Position numbers and translations under genes: made by a program
Shown: in pieces, positions 26,286-36,200 of the stretch
How positions within the stretch are numbered: position 1 is the stretch's first letter
Layout: every line of letters begins with the position of its first letter
Assembly: GCA_963837455.1 (NCBI GenBank)
Contig: CAWINM010000001.1
Span: 2,480,001 to 2,544,000 of the forward strand
Origin: DASYQD01 sp963837455
Lineage (GTDB): Bacteria > Acidobacteriota > Thermoanaerobaculia > Multivoradales > JAIOJS01
Direction of reading: 5' to 3'
Length of the DNA stretch: 64,000 nucleotides
The notes under the pieces: model-generated
What the model was told of the DNA's origin: nothing
Databases searched by the model: none
The model's input: only the letters and a program-made list of their open reading frames with translations

Positions 26286-27848
26286 GTGGACGTCCTGACC
26301 ATCGCTGGTGCGGTCGCCATTACGGTGGCGCTCGGCCTCGTCGCTTACTGGGCGCTCTTGCGGCGCAACGCCAGGCGCATCCTCGCGCAGGCACGCCGCC
26401 AGGCGGCCAAGACGCTCGAAGAGGCGGAACGCGCGGCGAGCTCGAAGCAGCGCGAGGCGGAGCTGGCCGCCAAGGAGAAGCTGCTCCAGGCGCGCAGCGA
26501 GTTCGAGAAGATCTCGCGCAGCGAGCGCAACGACCTCGAGGCGCTGGAGCGCAAGCTGCGCGACCGCGAGGACACGGTGCTGCGCCGCGGGCAGGACCTG
26601 GAGAAGCGCGAGAAGGAGGCGACGGCGCTCGAGAAGACCGTCGCCGGCCGCGAGAGGCTGCTCGAGGCACGGGAGGGTGAGCTCGAGCGCCTGGTGGCGG
26701 AGGAACGGGAGAAGCTCGAGCACATCGCCGGCCTCACCGTGCAGCAGGCCAAGGAGGAGCTGATCCGCGGTCTCGAGAACGACGCTCGCATGGAGGCCGC
26801 CCTCCTCGTCAAGCGCATCGATGACGAGGCCCGCGAGACCGGCAACAAGCAGGCGCAGCGCATCATCGGCATGGCGGTGCAGCGCTCTGCCTCCGACTAC
26901 GTCTCTGAGACCACGGTGTCGGTGGTGGTGCTCCCCTCCGACGACATGAAGGGGCGCATCATCGGCCGCGAGGGGCGCAACATCCGCGCCCTGGAAATGG
27001 CCACCGGCGTCGATCTCATCGTCGACGACACCCCCGAGGCCGTCATTCTCTCCGGCTTCGACCCCTTCCGCCGCGAGATCGCCCGGGTGGCGCTCGAGCG
27101 GCTGATCGTCGACGGCCGCATCCACCCCGCCCGCATCGAGGAGGTGGTGGAGAAGGTCAAGGCCGAGTTCGAGGAGCGCATCCAGCAGGAGGGAGAGGCG
27201 GCGTCTCTGGAGCTGAAGATCCCGCGCCTCCACCCGGAGCTCTCCAAGCTCCTGGGCAGGCTGCGTTTCCGCACCTCCTACGGCCAGAACGTGCTCAATC
27301 ACTCCAAGGAGGTGGCTTGGCTCGCCGGCACCATGGCCGCCGAGCTCAAGGCCAACGTCCAGGTGGCCAAGCGGGCCGGCCTGCTGCACGACATCGGCAA
27401 GGCGGTGGACCGCGAGATGGACGGCACCCACCTCGAGATCGGCATCGACCTGTTGCGCAAGTACGGCGAGACCGAGGAGGTCGTCCACGCCATGGCCTGC
27501 CACCACGGCGACTACGACCCGCAGACCGTCGAGGCGGTGCTGGTGACGGCCTCCGACGCCCTCTCGGCGGCGCGGCCGGGGGCACGGCGGGAGATCCTCG
27601 AGACCTACGTCAAGCGGCTGGAGAAGCTCGAGGAGATCGCTGCCTCCTTCAAGGGCGTCCAGAAGTGCTTCGCCATCCAGGCCGGGCGCGAGATCCGCAT
27701 CATCGTCGACAGCAAGAAGATCCCCGACGAGCAGGCGATCTGGCTGTCGCGCGACATCGCACGCAAGATCGAGGCCGATCTCACCTACCCCGGGCAGATC
27801 AAGGTCACGGTGATTCGCGAGACCCGGTCGATCGAGTACGCCAAGTGA
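26286..27848 (+). CDS. rny: Ribonuclease Y
   Basis: This 520-residue membrane-anchored endoribonuclease initiates mRNA decay. Its order is canonical: an N-terminal transmembrane helix (residues 4-25), a long charged coiled coil up to about residue 200, a KH RNA-binding domain with the GxxG-type loop IIGREGRNIR, and an HD domain with metal ligands H368-D369 in LLHDIGKAVD and the second motif ACHHGDYD. The GTG start at 26286 follows a GGGGGTGA stretch. Its neighbour ymdB is the same partner found beside rny in Firmicutes and many other phyla. Confidence 0.96.
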   Translation: MDVLTIAGAVAITVALGLVAYWALLRRNARRILAQARRQAAKTLEEAERAASSKQREAELAAKEKLLQARSEFEKISRSERNDLEALERKLRDREDTVLRRGQDLEKREKEATALEKTVAGRERLLEAREGELERLVAEEREKLEHIAGLTVQQAKEELIRGLENDARMEAALLVKRIDDEARETGNKQAQRIIGMAVQRSASDYVSETTVSVVVLPSDDMKGRIIGREGRNIRALEMATGVDLIVDDTPEAVILSGFDPFRREIARVALERLIVDGRIHPARIEEVVEKVKAEFEERIQQEGEAASLELKIPRLHPELSKLLGRLRFRTSYGQNVLNHSKEVAWLAGTMAAELKANVQVAKRAGLLHDIGKAVDREMDGTHLEIGIDLLRKYGETEEVVHAMACHHGDYDPQTVEAVLVTASDALSAARPGARREILETYVKRLEKLEEIAASFKGVQKCFAIQAGREIRIIVDSKKIPDEQAIWLSRDIARKIEADLTYPGQIKVTVIRETRSIEYAK

Positions 27849-27962
27849 CGACACGGCGGACCCCTGGGAACCCGGCCCTCCCGGGCGAGGGGGGGCGGAG
27901 CTGTTGAGAGCGGAGCGGCAGGTCGACGCAGTCTCGTCCCGGCCGGGGGTTCGTCCAGTCCC

Positions 27963-28757
27963 ATGATCCTGCTCTTCGTCGGCGACGTGGTCGGCAGCCC
28001 CGGGCGCCGCATCGTCAAGGATCGGCTGCTCGGCCTCGTCGACCGCCACGCCGTCGACTTCTGCGTCGTCAACGTCGAAAACGCCGCCGGCGGCTTCGGC
28101 ATCACCCCGCAGGTGATGGCCGACTTCGACGGCCTGCCGATCGATTGCTACACCTCGGGCAACCACATCTGGGACAAGAAGGAGGGGCTGGCGCTGCTCG
28201 ACGCCGATCCGCGCATCCTGCGGCCCGCCAACTACCCCGAGGGCAACCCCGGCCGCGGGCTCTACCTCGGCGAGACCGCGGCGGGGGTGGCGGTGGCGGT
28301 GGTCAACCTCGAGGGGCAGGTCTTCATGAAGGGGCTCGACTCCCCCTTTCGCCAGGCCGATCGGCTGTTGCAGGGCCTGCCCGCCGAGGTCAAGGTGGTG
28401 CTCGTCGACTTCCACGCCGAGGCCACCAGCGAGAAGCTGGCGCTCGGGTTCTACCTCGACGGGCGGGTGTCGGCGGTGATCGGCACGCACACCCACGTGC
28501 CGACCGCCGACGAGCGGGTGCTGCCCAAGGGCACCGCTTTCCTCTGCGACGTCGGCATGACCGGCCCCTACGAGTCGATCATCGGCTTCCAGGTGGACAG
28601 GGTGCTGCACCGCTTCCTGATGCATACTCCCTCGAGCTTCGAGGTCGCCAAGCGCGACGTTCGCCTCGCTGCGGTGCTGATCGAGGTGGACGAGGCCAGC
28701 GGTCACGCGCGGAGCATCGAGCGGCTGCTGATTCCCGACGCAGCGAGCCCATCATGA
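27963..28757 (+). CDS. ymdB: YmdB-family metallophosphoesterase (2',3'-cyclic nucleotide phosphodiesterase)
   Basis: This 264-residue protein matches TIGR00282-type phosphoesterases. Metal-binding motifs are all visible: FVGDVVGSPGR, NVENAAGG, SGNHIWD, DFHAEATSEK and GTHTHVPTADE. B. subtilis YmdB is a calcineurin-like phosphodiesterase needed for biofilm gene expression. The 114-base gap after rny holds no clear promoter, so the genes may be co-transcribed. The stop overlaps the next ATG (ATGA). The function of YmdB outside Bacillus is not well defined. Confidence 0.9.
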   Translation: MILLFVGDVVGSPGRRIVKDRLLGLVDRHAVDFCVVNVENAAGGFGITPQVMADFDGLPIDCYTSGNHIWDKKEGLALLDADPRILRPANYPEGNPGRGLYLGETAAGVAVAVVNLEGQVFMKGLDSPFRQADRLLQGLPAEVKVVLVDFHAEATSEKLALGFYLDGRVSAVIGTHTHVPTADERVLPKGTAFLCDVGMTGPYESIIGFQVDRVLHRFLMHTPSSFEVAKRDVRLAAVLIEVDEASGHARSIERLLIPDAASPS

Positions 28758-29656
28758 GACGAGCCAAGGCATCGGACCTCGATTCCCTGCGCCAGGCCCC
28801 CGGCCGCGCCGGGCTGTCGGTGATCATCACCACCTTCAACGAGGAGGTGAACATCGCCGATTGCATCGAGTCGGTGTTGTGGGCCGACGAGATCCTCGTC
28901 GTCGACTCCTTCTCGCGCGACCGCACCGTGGAGATCGCCCAGGGGTATCCGGTGCAGGTGCTGCAGCGCGAGTACTTCGGGTCCGCCGCGCAGAAGAACT
29001 GGGCAATCGACCGCACCACCAAGGAGTGGGTGCTGATCGTCGACGCCGACGAGCGGGTGCCGGCGCCGCTCGCCGGGGAGATCCTGCGCACCCTGGCGCA
29101 GCCGCAGGAGGTCAGCGGTTTCGCCATCCGCCGCGAGAACATCTTCATCGAGCGGGTGATGCGACACTCCGGGTGGTCGACCGACACGGTGATCCGCCTG
29201 TTCCGCCGCGACAAGGGGCGCTACCCCAACCGGCGCGTCCACGCCGATCTCGCCATCGAGGGGCCGACTCCCCTGCTCAAGCACCCCTTCGTCCACTACA
29301 CCTTCCGCTCCTTCGACCAGTACTTCGACAAGTTTCTCAAGTACGCCGAGTGGGGGGCCGCCCAGGCCTTTCGCGAGGGGCGGCGGGTGGGGGTGGTGGA
29401 GATCGCCGGCCGCCCGCTGTGGCGCTTCCTTCGAACCTACGTCCTGCAGCTTGGCTTCCTCGAGGGTCTGCACGGCCTCGTGCTGTGCACGCTGCAGTCA
29501 TTCGGGGTGTTCCTCAAGTACGCGCGGCTCTGGGAGTACCGCCTGCGCACCCGCCGCGGCGAGGTGATCCATCTCCCCGCCTTCGACGAGGACCCCCGCA
29601 CCTGGCGGCGCCGGGAGGAGGAGGACGACGCGGGGGTGAGCCATGCGCCGAGCTGA
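28754..29656 (+). CDS. Family 2 glycosyltransferase, WaaE/KdtX-like
   Basis: This 300-residue protein starts at ATG 28754, overlapping the ymdB stop. A GT-A fold with GLSVIITTFNEEVNIADCIES at the nucleotide-binding strand (quoted in part) and DADER as the metal-binding DxD-type motif is clear. The later segment NRRVHADLAIEG and a membrane-interacting C-terminus (FLRTYVLQLGFLEGLHGL) match WaaE-like enzymes that add a sugar to the LPS inner core. It precedes a PagL-type deacylase, which supports a role in lipid A or core modification. Confidence 0.85.
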   Translation: MRRAKASDLDSLRQAPGRAGLSVIITTFNEEVNIADCIESVLWADEILVVDSFSRDRTVEIAQGYPVQVLQREYFGSAAQKNWAIDRTTKEWVLIVDADERVPAPLAGEILRTLAQPQEVSGFAIRRENIFIERVMRHSGWSTDTVIRLFRRDKGRYPNRRVHADLAIEGPTPLLKHPFVHYTFRSFDQYFDKFLKYAEWGAAQAFREGRRVGVVEIAGRPLWRFLRTYVLQLGFLEGLHGLVLCTLQSFGVFLKYARLWEYRLRTRRGEVIHLPAFDEDPRTWRRREEEDDAGVSHAPS

Positions 29657-30137
29657 GCTCGTCGTCGCCGTCCTGCTCCTGCTGGGGGGGCTCGGCAGCG
29701 CCCCGGCGCGAGCGGGGGAGGGGACGGCGGTGGCCGGCCTGGGCGTCTTCGGCCTGCGCCCGGGAGACGACAAGGTGGCGCTGCTCGACCTCGAGTACCG
29801 CTTCGCGCCCTGGCGCCACACCTTCGGCGTCGGCCCGGTGGTGGGCGGGGCCGCCACCGGCAAGGGCGGCGGCTACGTGCGGGCCGGTTTCCACCGCGAC
29901 TTCCGCTTCGAGCGGCATTGGAGCGCCGACCTCAGCGTCGCGGCCTGCTCCTACTGGGCCGGGGACGGCAAGAAGCTGGGCCTGCCGCTGGAGTTCCGGT
30001 CCGCCATCGACGTTGCCTACCGGCTCCGCCCCGACCTGAGGCTGGGCCTGGCGCTGGCCCACCTCTCCAACGCCAGCCTCACCGACCACAACCCCGGGGT
30101 GGAGACGCTGGCGCTCACCGTCGCCTGGACCTGGTAG
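29643..30137 (+). CDS. PagL-like lipid A 3-O-deacylase (outer-membrane beta-barrel)
   Basis: This 164-residue protein has a signal peptide (LVVAVLLLLGGLGSAPARA) and alternating amphipathic strands of a small beta-barrel, ending in Trp as outer-membrane proteins do (TVAWTW). The C-terminal motif HLSNASLTDHNPG matches the acyloxyacyl hydrolase family. The predicted catalytic triad H140, S142 and E154 has exactly the spacing of H126, S128 and E140 in P. aeruginosa PagL. The protein would remove the 3-linked acyl chain of lipid A. It overlaps the glycosyltransferase by 14 bases. Confidence 0.82.
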   Translation: MRRAELVVAVLLLLGGLGSAPARAGEGTAVAGLGVFGLRPGDDKVALLDLEYRFAPWRHTFGVGPVVGGAATGKGGGYVRAGFHRDFRFERHWSADLSVAACSYWAGDGKKLGLPLEFRSAIDVAYRLRPDLRLGLALAHLSNASLTDHNPGVETLALTVAWTW

Positions 30138-30233
30138 CGCCATCGACTCGGTGGGCGCCGCCGTCCCGGCCGGCGCGAGTCGCAGGCCGGCCTCCGGTGG
30201 CTGGGGGTGCGCCAGGGTGGCAACGGACCCCTG

Positions 30234-30242
30234 TGCTACGCT
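30234..30242 (+). promoter_or_regulatory. Extended -10 element for the Trm112-like gene
   Basis: TGCTACGCT carries the extended TG and a TAnnnT hexamer (TACGCT, 30237-30242). Transcription near 30249 would start on GGAGGG (30249-30254), the ribosome-binding site eight bases before ATG 30263. Confidence 0.4.
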
Positions 30243-30262
30243 CGCCGCGGAGGGCGCATTCG

Positions 30263-30514
30263 ATGGCCGTCGACCCCGAGTTGCTCGAGATCCTGGTCTG
30301 CCCCAAGAGCAAGGGCGCGCTCGAGCTCGTCGACCTGCCCGCGGAGGTGCGCCGCAGCGTCGCCGACAAGTACCGCGAGCACTTTCGCGACGAGGAGCCA
30401 GTGGTCGAGCAGGCGCTCTACTGCGCCGACTCCGGGCTGGTCTACCCCATCGTCTCCGACATCCCGATCATGCTCATCGACGAGGCGCTGCCGGCCTCGG
30501 CGATCGGCCGCTGA
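30263..30514 (+). CDS. Trm112/UPF0434-family small protein
   Basis: This 83-residue protein begins at ATG 30263 with a strong GGAGGG ribosome-binding site. It matches the Trm112/YcaR family: LLEILVCPKSKGALELV at the N-terminus and YCADSGLVYPIVSDIPIML at the C-terminus. The family normally has CPxCxG and a second cysteine group forming a zinc site; here the second Cys of the first pair is Ser (CPKS) and the later pair is a single Cys, so zinc binding is probably lost or changed. A 20-residue charged insert separates the halves. Eukaryotic Trm112 activates methyltransferases; the bacterial role is unclear. Confidence 0.8.
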   Translation: MAVDPELLEILVCPKSKGALELVDLPAEVRRSVADKYREHFRDEEPVVEQALYCADSGLVYPIVSDIPIMLIDEALPASAIGR

Positions 30515-30533
30515 GCCGCTGACGGGCGGGGCG

Positions 30534-31454
30534 ATGAGGTCGGCGGCCGGCGACGACGCGCGCGCCGCGTTCGTGGCTTGGCTCGCCGCGCTGCGCCCCG
30601 AGGTGGAGGCCACGCTCGACCGGCTGCTGCCGCCCGCGGCGTCGGCACCGGCGCGCCTGCACGAGGCGATGCGCTACAGCACCCTCGCGCCCGGCAAGCG
30701 CATCCGCCCGGCGCTCACGGTGCTCGCCGGCGAGGCCTTGGGCGCCGCCCGCGAGGCGCTCCTCCCGGCTGGGGCGGCGCTCGAGCTGATCCACACCTAC
30801 AGCCTCATCCACGACGACCTGCCGGCCCTCGACGACGACGACCTGCGTCGCGGCCGGCCGACGGCGCACCGGCAGTTCGACGAGGCGACAGCGATCCTCG
30901 CCGGCGACGCCCTGCTCACGCTCGGCCTCACGCTGCTCGCCGGCGAGCCGGGCGCGGCGTCGGCGGATGCGCGGCGCCGGGCGGTGGCGCTGGTGGGGAG
31001 TGCGATCGGCACCGCCGGCATGATCGGCGGCCAGATGGAGGACCTCGCGGCCGAGCGCGAGTGGCCGGCCGCTCCGGAGGCGGCGCTCGAGCGCATCCAC
31101 CGCGGCAAGACCGGGGCGCTGCTCACCGCGGCGTTGCGGCTCGGCGGCGTCCTGGCGGGCGCGACGGCCGGCGAGGACGCGGCGCTCGCCGCCCTCGGCG
31201 AGCGGGTGGGCCTGATGTTCCAGATCGCCGACGACCTCCTCGACGTCGAAGGGAGCGCCGAGCAGCTCGGCAAGAGCGCCGGCAAGGATGCCGCGGCGCG
31301 GAAGCTCACCTATCCAGGGCTCTACGGTCTCACCGAGAGCAGGCGGCGCCTCGGCGCCGTGCGTGCGGAGGCGCTGGAGTGGGCCGCGGCGCTGCCCGGG
31401 CCGGTGGTCCTGTGGACGGGACTGGTGGAGTACCTGGCGCAGCGCCGGGCTTGA
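30534..31454 (+). CDS. ispA: Polyprenyl (farnesyl) diphosphate synthase
   Basis: This 306-residue prenyltransferase begins at ATG 30534, 19 bases after the Trm112-like gene. The first aspartate-rich motif IHDDLPALDDDDLRRGRPT and the second QIADDLLDVEG bind magnesium and diphosphates, and the basic APGKRIRP and RGKTGALL segments are present. The residues before the first motif (HTYSLIHDD) match IspA-type short-chain synthases rather than long-chain octaprenyl enzymes, so farnesyl or geranylgeranyl diphosphate is the expected product. It would supply isoprenoids for undecaprenyl and quinone synthesis. Confidence 0.9.
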   Translation: MRSAAGDDARAAFVAWLAALRPEVEATLDRLLPPAASAPARLHEAMRYSTLAPGKRIRPALTVLAGEALGAAREALLPAGAALELIHTYSLIHDDLPALDDDDLRRGRPTAHRQFDEATAILAGDALLTLGLTLLAGEPGAASADARRRAVALVGSAIGTAGMIGGQMEDLAAEREWPAAPEAALERIHRGKTGALLTAALRLGGVLAGATAGEDAALAALGERVGLMFQIADDLLDVEGSAEQLGKSAGKDAAARKLTYPGLYGLTESRRRLGAVRAEALEWAAALPGPVVLWTGLVEYLAQRRA

Positions 31455-31528
31455 AGGCTGCCAACGCCGCGGGACACGGCCCGCGGCGCGCGCGCAGCGC
31501 GGTAGCGCAGCGGCGCCGAACGCCCCGC

Positions 31529-31537
31529 TGCTAGCCT
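31529..31537 (+). promoter_or_regulatory. Extended -10 element directly before tlyA
   Basis: TGCTAGCCT contains an extended TG and TAGCCT (31532-31537). The hexamer begins 12 bases before ATG 31544, so standard spacing puts +1 exactly on the ATG: a fully leaderless mRNA. Confidence 0.4.
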
Positions 31538-31543
31538 TCACCA

Positions 31544-32280
31544 ATGCGGCTCGACCAGCTCCTCGTCGACACGCGGGCTCTTCCCCAGCCGCGAGCAGGC
31601 GCGACGGGCGGTGATGGCGGGGATGGTCGAGGTCGAGGGGCGCCGGGTCGACAAGCCGGGCACCGCGGTGGCGCGGACGATGCCGAGATCGGAGGTCGGT
31701 CGCGCCGCCGAGCCTTCGTCTCGCGCGCCGGCGCGCAAGCTCGCCGGCCGCTCTCGACCGCTTCGGCGTCGATCCGGCGGGCAGGGTCTGCCTCGACGTC
31801 GGCGCCTCCACCGGCGGCTTCACCGACTGCCTCCTGCAGCGCGGCGCGGCGCGCGTCTACGCCCTCGACGTCGGCTACGGGCTGCTCGACGTCCGCCTGC
31901 GCGCCGACCCCCGGGTGGTGGTGATGGAGCGGATCAACGCCCGCCACCTCGCCCGGCGACGCCCTCCCCGAGCCCTGCTCGCTGGTCACCGTCGACGTCT
32001 CCTTCATCTCGCTGCCAAGGTGGTGCCGGCGCTGCTGCCGCACCTGCGCGGCGGACGGCAGGCTGCTCGTCCTCGATCAAGCCACAGTTCGAGGCGGGTA
32101 GAGGCGCGGTGGGCAAGGGCGGTATCCTCCGCGACGAGGCGGTGCGGCGGCGGGCGATCGCACGGCGCGTCGAGGCGCTGGCCGCCCTCGGGCTCTCGCT
32201 CCTGGGTGTCATGGACTCACCGGTGGCCGGCGCCGGCGGCAACCGCGAGGGCCTGGCCTGGCTGCGCCGCGCCGCGCTGA
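31544..32280 (+). pseudogene. tlyA: TlyA-family rRNA methyltransferase, reading frame broken by several indels
   Basis: Reassembled across frames, this is TlyA: an S4-like start (MRLDQLLVDT), VMAGMVEVEGRRVDKPGT, then VCLDVGASTGGFTDCLLQRG for the SAM-binding motif, YALDVGYGLLD, and the C-terminal IKPQFEAGRGAVGKGGILRD. TlyA 2'-O-methylates 16S and 23S rRNA. The frame changes at least six times by single bases, for example an extra G near 31571, a missing base near 31720, an extra G near 31954 and extra bases near 32050-32075. The 3' end is uncertain (about 32280). Residue conservation is otherwise complete, so sequence error is likelier than gene decay. Confidence 0.72.
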
Positions 32281-32358
32281 CGGTCGACGATGGCGAGGCC
32301 ATAACAGACCGGCCAGTCGGCAGAGGCCGGAGAGGTCGCGATCCCCTCGATCCGGCGG

Positions 32359-33202
32359 GTGGGGGTGGTGGCGAAGGCCGGCAGCGACGAGGCCGATGCG
32401 CGCCGCCGCGCGAGCTGGTCGACTGGCTGCGCCGGCGCGGCCTCGAGGTGCACCTCGCCGAGACCAGCCTGCGCAGCGGCGCCGCCGGCGACGCGTCCAC
32501 CCTCTTCGACCCCGCCGAGCGTACGACCTGGTGGTGGTGCTGGGGGGCGACGGCACCCTGCTGTCGGTGGCCCGCGCCCTGCCGCGCCCCGTACCCATCT
32601 TCGGCGTCAACATGGGCAGCCTCGGCTTCCTCACCGAGATCAACCGAGGCGAGCTGTACCCCGGCCTGGTGCAAGGTGCTGGACGGCGACTTCGACCATC
32701 GAGGAGCGCAGCTCTGCTCGACGTCGAGCTGCGCCGCGCCGGCGGCGAGGCCCTCACGTTCCGCGTTCTCAACGACGCGGTGATCGGCAAGAGCGCACTG
32801 GCGCGCATCATCGAGCTGACCCTCGCCGTCGACGGCAACCTGGTCGGCCGCTTCCGCTCCGATGGGCTCATCATCTCCACACCCACCGGCTCGACCGCCT
32901 ACAATCTCTCCGCCGGCGGACCGATCCTCTACCCTCAGCTGCCCGTCGCGGTCATCACTCCCATCTGCCCCCACACCCTGTCGCTGCGGCCGCTCGTGGT
33001 CCCCGACACCAGTCGCATCGAGGTGACGCTGCAGACCGAACGCGAAGAGGTCTTCCTCAGCCTCGACGGCCAGGAGGGGACGAGGCTCGGCTTCCACGAT
33101 CGCGTCGTCATCCGCCGCAGCGACACCATGGTGCACCTGGTGAAGGCGGCCGGCCGCACGTTTTACGAGAGCCTGCGCGGCAAGCTGCGCTGGGGGGGCT
33201 AG
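32359..33202 (+). pseudogene. nadK: NAD kinase, reading frame broken by several indels
   Basis: Pieces in all three frames reassemble into NAD kinase, which makes NADP: VGVVAKAGSDEAD, VVVLGGDGTLLSVAR with the GGDGT nucleotide motif, IFGVNMGSLGFLTEINRGE, IISTPTGSTAYNLSAGGPI and the C-terminal SLDGQEGTRLGFHDRV. From about 32725 to the stop at 33202 the frame is clean. Upstream, single extra bases occur near 32673, 32695 and 32713, and one or more changes near 32420 and 32520. NAD kinase is normally essential and no second copy is in the window, which argues for assembly error. The precise start is unclear; GTG 32359 or slightly upstream. Confidence 0.75.
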
Positions 33203-33203
33203 G

Positions 33204-36200
33204 TTGGCCGAGCGGGAGCCGGGAACGCCGCCGGAGCCCGCGGCCGCGGCGGCCCCCCGCCGTCGCGGTGACCGCCGGCAGGGCAGCGACCGCCGGCAAG
33301 AGGACCAGGGGCCGCCCGAGGGGGTTGCCGAGCGCCGCCGCCGCGAGCGCCGCCGCGGCGAGCGGCGGCGCCCCGGCCGGGTGCGCCGCTGGATCGTCCG
33401 CCCGCTCGCGTGGCTGCTGCTGCTCGTCGTGGTGGCGCTCGCCGCCGTCCTCTGGTACCTCTACCGGCCGGCGGTGCAGCGCCACCTGCTGGCGCGGATG
33501 ATCCCGCGAGTCGAGGAGTACCTCGGTCGCGAGGTCAAGGTGGGCCAGCTCCGCTACAGCGTCTTCCCACTGTGGCTCGAGCTGCGCAACGTCAGCGTCG
33601 GTGGTCCCAACCCCGGCGACCCTCCCATCGTCACCGTGCGCCGGATCTACGTGCAGGCAGAGCTGAGCAGCCTCCGCCACCAGTCGCTGCGGCTGCAGGA
33701 GGTGCAGGCCGAAGGTGTCGACGTCTTCCTCGACCGCTTCCTCGACGGCAGCGACAACTGGCCGCGGCCGCGCCGCCGGGGCACCGGGAGCAACCGCCCG
33801 TGGGAGCTGACATCACCTCCTTCACGGTCAGCGACGGCGTCTTCCGCTACCACGACGCCGCGGTGCCGATGGCGCTCGCGGCGCACCACGTGAGCGTGGC
33901 GCTGCTGGGGATGGGGGGGACCGACCTCCAGGGGCGCGCAGTCGCGGAGGCGGTCACCGTCGAGCTGCCGCACGCGCGCCCCTACACGGCGGCGGTGACG
34001 GGGAAGGTGGCCGTCCACCGCGATGGGCTGGAGATCGTCTCCGCCCGCGCCTCCTCCCCGGAGGCCACGGTGTCGGGGCGCGGGCGGGTGCGCTGGCGCG
34101 GCGACAAGCGGGTCGACCTCAAGCTCAACGGCAGCGTCGCCGCCGACCTCTTCCAGCGGCTGGGCTACATCGACGACCAGGTGGACGGCTGGTTCCAGGT
34201 CGACGGTTCGGTGGGATGGAAGCCCGGGGTGTGGGGGTTCCGCGGCCAGGCGCGGGCATCTCGCCTGCGCGCTCTCGACTGGGAGCTCACCGGCGTCGAG
34301 GCCTCGGTGGCGGGGGATCGCAACGCGGTGTGGGCCGATGTCGACCGCGCGCACTATGCCGGCGGCGGCGTCACCGGCTGGGTGCAAGTGTCGCTTCCGC
34401 ACCACGGCGGGACGGGGCCCGAGGAGCGCCGCACCCGCCTGCAGCTGCGGCTCGACGGCATCGATGCCGAGCGCTTCCTCGACGACTCGAAGATCCCGGT
34501 CGGCGACCTCGCCGCGCGCATCGCCGGCACGCTCGACTATCGCTTCACCGAGGCGGACTGGCGACACGGGCAAGGGTGGGGGGAGATGCACGTCAACGCC
34601 GACCCGGGCCAGGGGCACGGGCTGGCGGTGGGCGGCACGGTGCCGCTGGTCATCGACCGCGGCGTGGTGAGCAGCCAGGCGGTGCGGCTCACCGCGCCCG
34701 GTCAGGAGATCAGCGGGGCGTCCCGTTTCGAGCTCCCCGGCCAGACCGGCAGCATCGACTACCACGTGCAGAGCGAGGACCTCGGACCGCTGGCGGACGC
34801 GCTGCCCGTCGCGCCGGCCCTCGATGGTGGTGCGCCGTTGTGGCTGCCTACCAAGGGCAGCGGCGAAGTCGCGGGGACCTTGACCCTGGCACCTGCCCGA
34901 ACCACCACCGAGCTGCACATGGTGCTCACGGCAGCCGCGGCCCGCGGCCTCGCCGCCGACCGCGCGGAGGGAACGCTGACGCTCTCCGGAAACGCCGTCG
35001 AGGCGATGCGTCTCGAGCTCGCCAAGGGTACCGGCGCGGCGCTGATCGCCGGACACATCGGATACGGCAAGGGGAGCCCTTGGACGCTCGACCTCGACGT
35101 CGCCGGCTGGCCGGTGGAGGATGCACAGCCCTGGCTGGCCTTCCCGCTGCCGGTGACCGGGCCGTTCACCGGCGGCGTCACCCTCGGCGGCGCCGGTGCC
35201 TCGAGTCGCGGCAAGGTGGCCGGCGAGGTGATGCCGGGCAGGCTGTTCGCGCTGCCGGTCGACCGCGTGCAGACCCACATGGACTGGGACGACGGGGCGC
35301 TTCGCGTCGAGCGGCTGGCCGTGGCGGCACCCGCCGGCGAGGCGACCCTCGCCGGCACCATGGCATTCCCCGGCGACGGCTTGCAGATGACGGTAGCGGC
35401 AGCCAGCCTCGACCTCGCCCGGCCGCCCTTCGCGGAGCTCCTCGGTGGTCTCGAGGGGGCGGTGTCCTTCGCCGGCACCATCGAGGGCACGCTGCAGAAG
35501 CCGGCGCTGCGCGGCGAGCTGGTGGGCGAGCACCTGCAGCTCGCTGGCCGTCAGCTGGGGGAGAACGGCCGGGCGGCCCTGCGCGTCGACTGGAGCGGTG
35601 ACGCGCTGCAGGCCGACGGCTCGCTCCTCGGGCTGGTGCAACTCTCCGGCGGCGGCGCCTTCGACCTCGACCGCGCCGACCTGAGCTTCCGGCTCAGCGT
35701 CGACGAGCTGGCGGTGCTTGCCGGCTTCGCACTCGAGGGAGCGCCGGCGGTCAGCGGGCGAGCCGCCGGCACGCTGCACGTGGCCGGTCCCCTCGCCGCG
35801 CTGACGATCGGTGTCGACCTCGACCAGCTCGAGGCGACGGTGGGCGGCACCCCGCTGGTGGCGCGGGCGCCGGTGCGGCTGCGGCTCGACGACCTCGCGG
35901 GTGCGGCGCGACTGCACTTCGACTCCTTCTACGTCGGCACGCCGCAGGGGGAGAGCGAGGTGGTGGTGGCGGGCAGCGTTCCCCTCACCGCCGAGGGCAC
36001 GCTCGACCTGCAGCTGCAGGGGGTGATCGAGAACGAGTGGCTCGAGCCGCTCCTCCCCGGCTTCTCGCTCACCGGCGCGAGCGACGTGCTGGCGACCGTA
36101 CGCGGTACACCCGCGGCGCCGCGCGTCAACGGCCAGGCCTCGCTGCGCAGCGGCGTCTCCCTCGTCTCCGACGCCTTGCCGGAGGCGATCACCGACGTCC

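Noticed and set aside
23147..26320. A minus-strand open frame of over 1000 codons opposite pheT, the DUF2723 gene, zapA and the 6S region
   Set aside because: It is a by-product of high GC: Arg/Pro/Gly-rich translation without domains, running over several well-supported genes and a non-coding interval.
31544..33202. Programmed frameshifting in tlyA/nadK
   Set aside because: There are too many shifts, in varied contexts and both directions, with no slippery sequence or downstream structure; error clusters explain them better.
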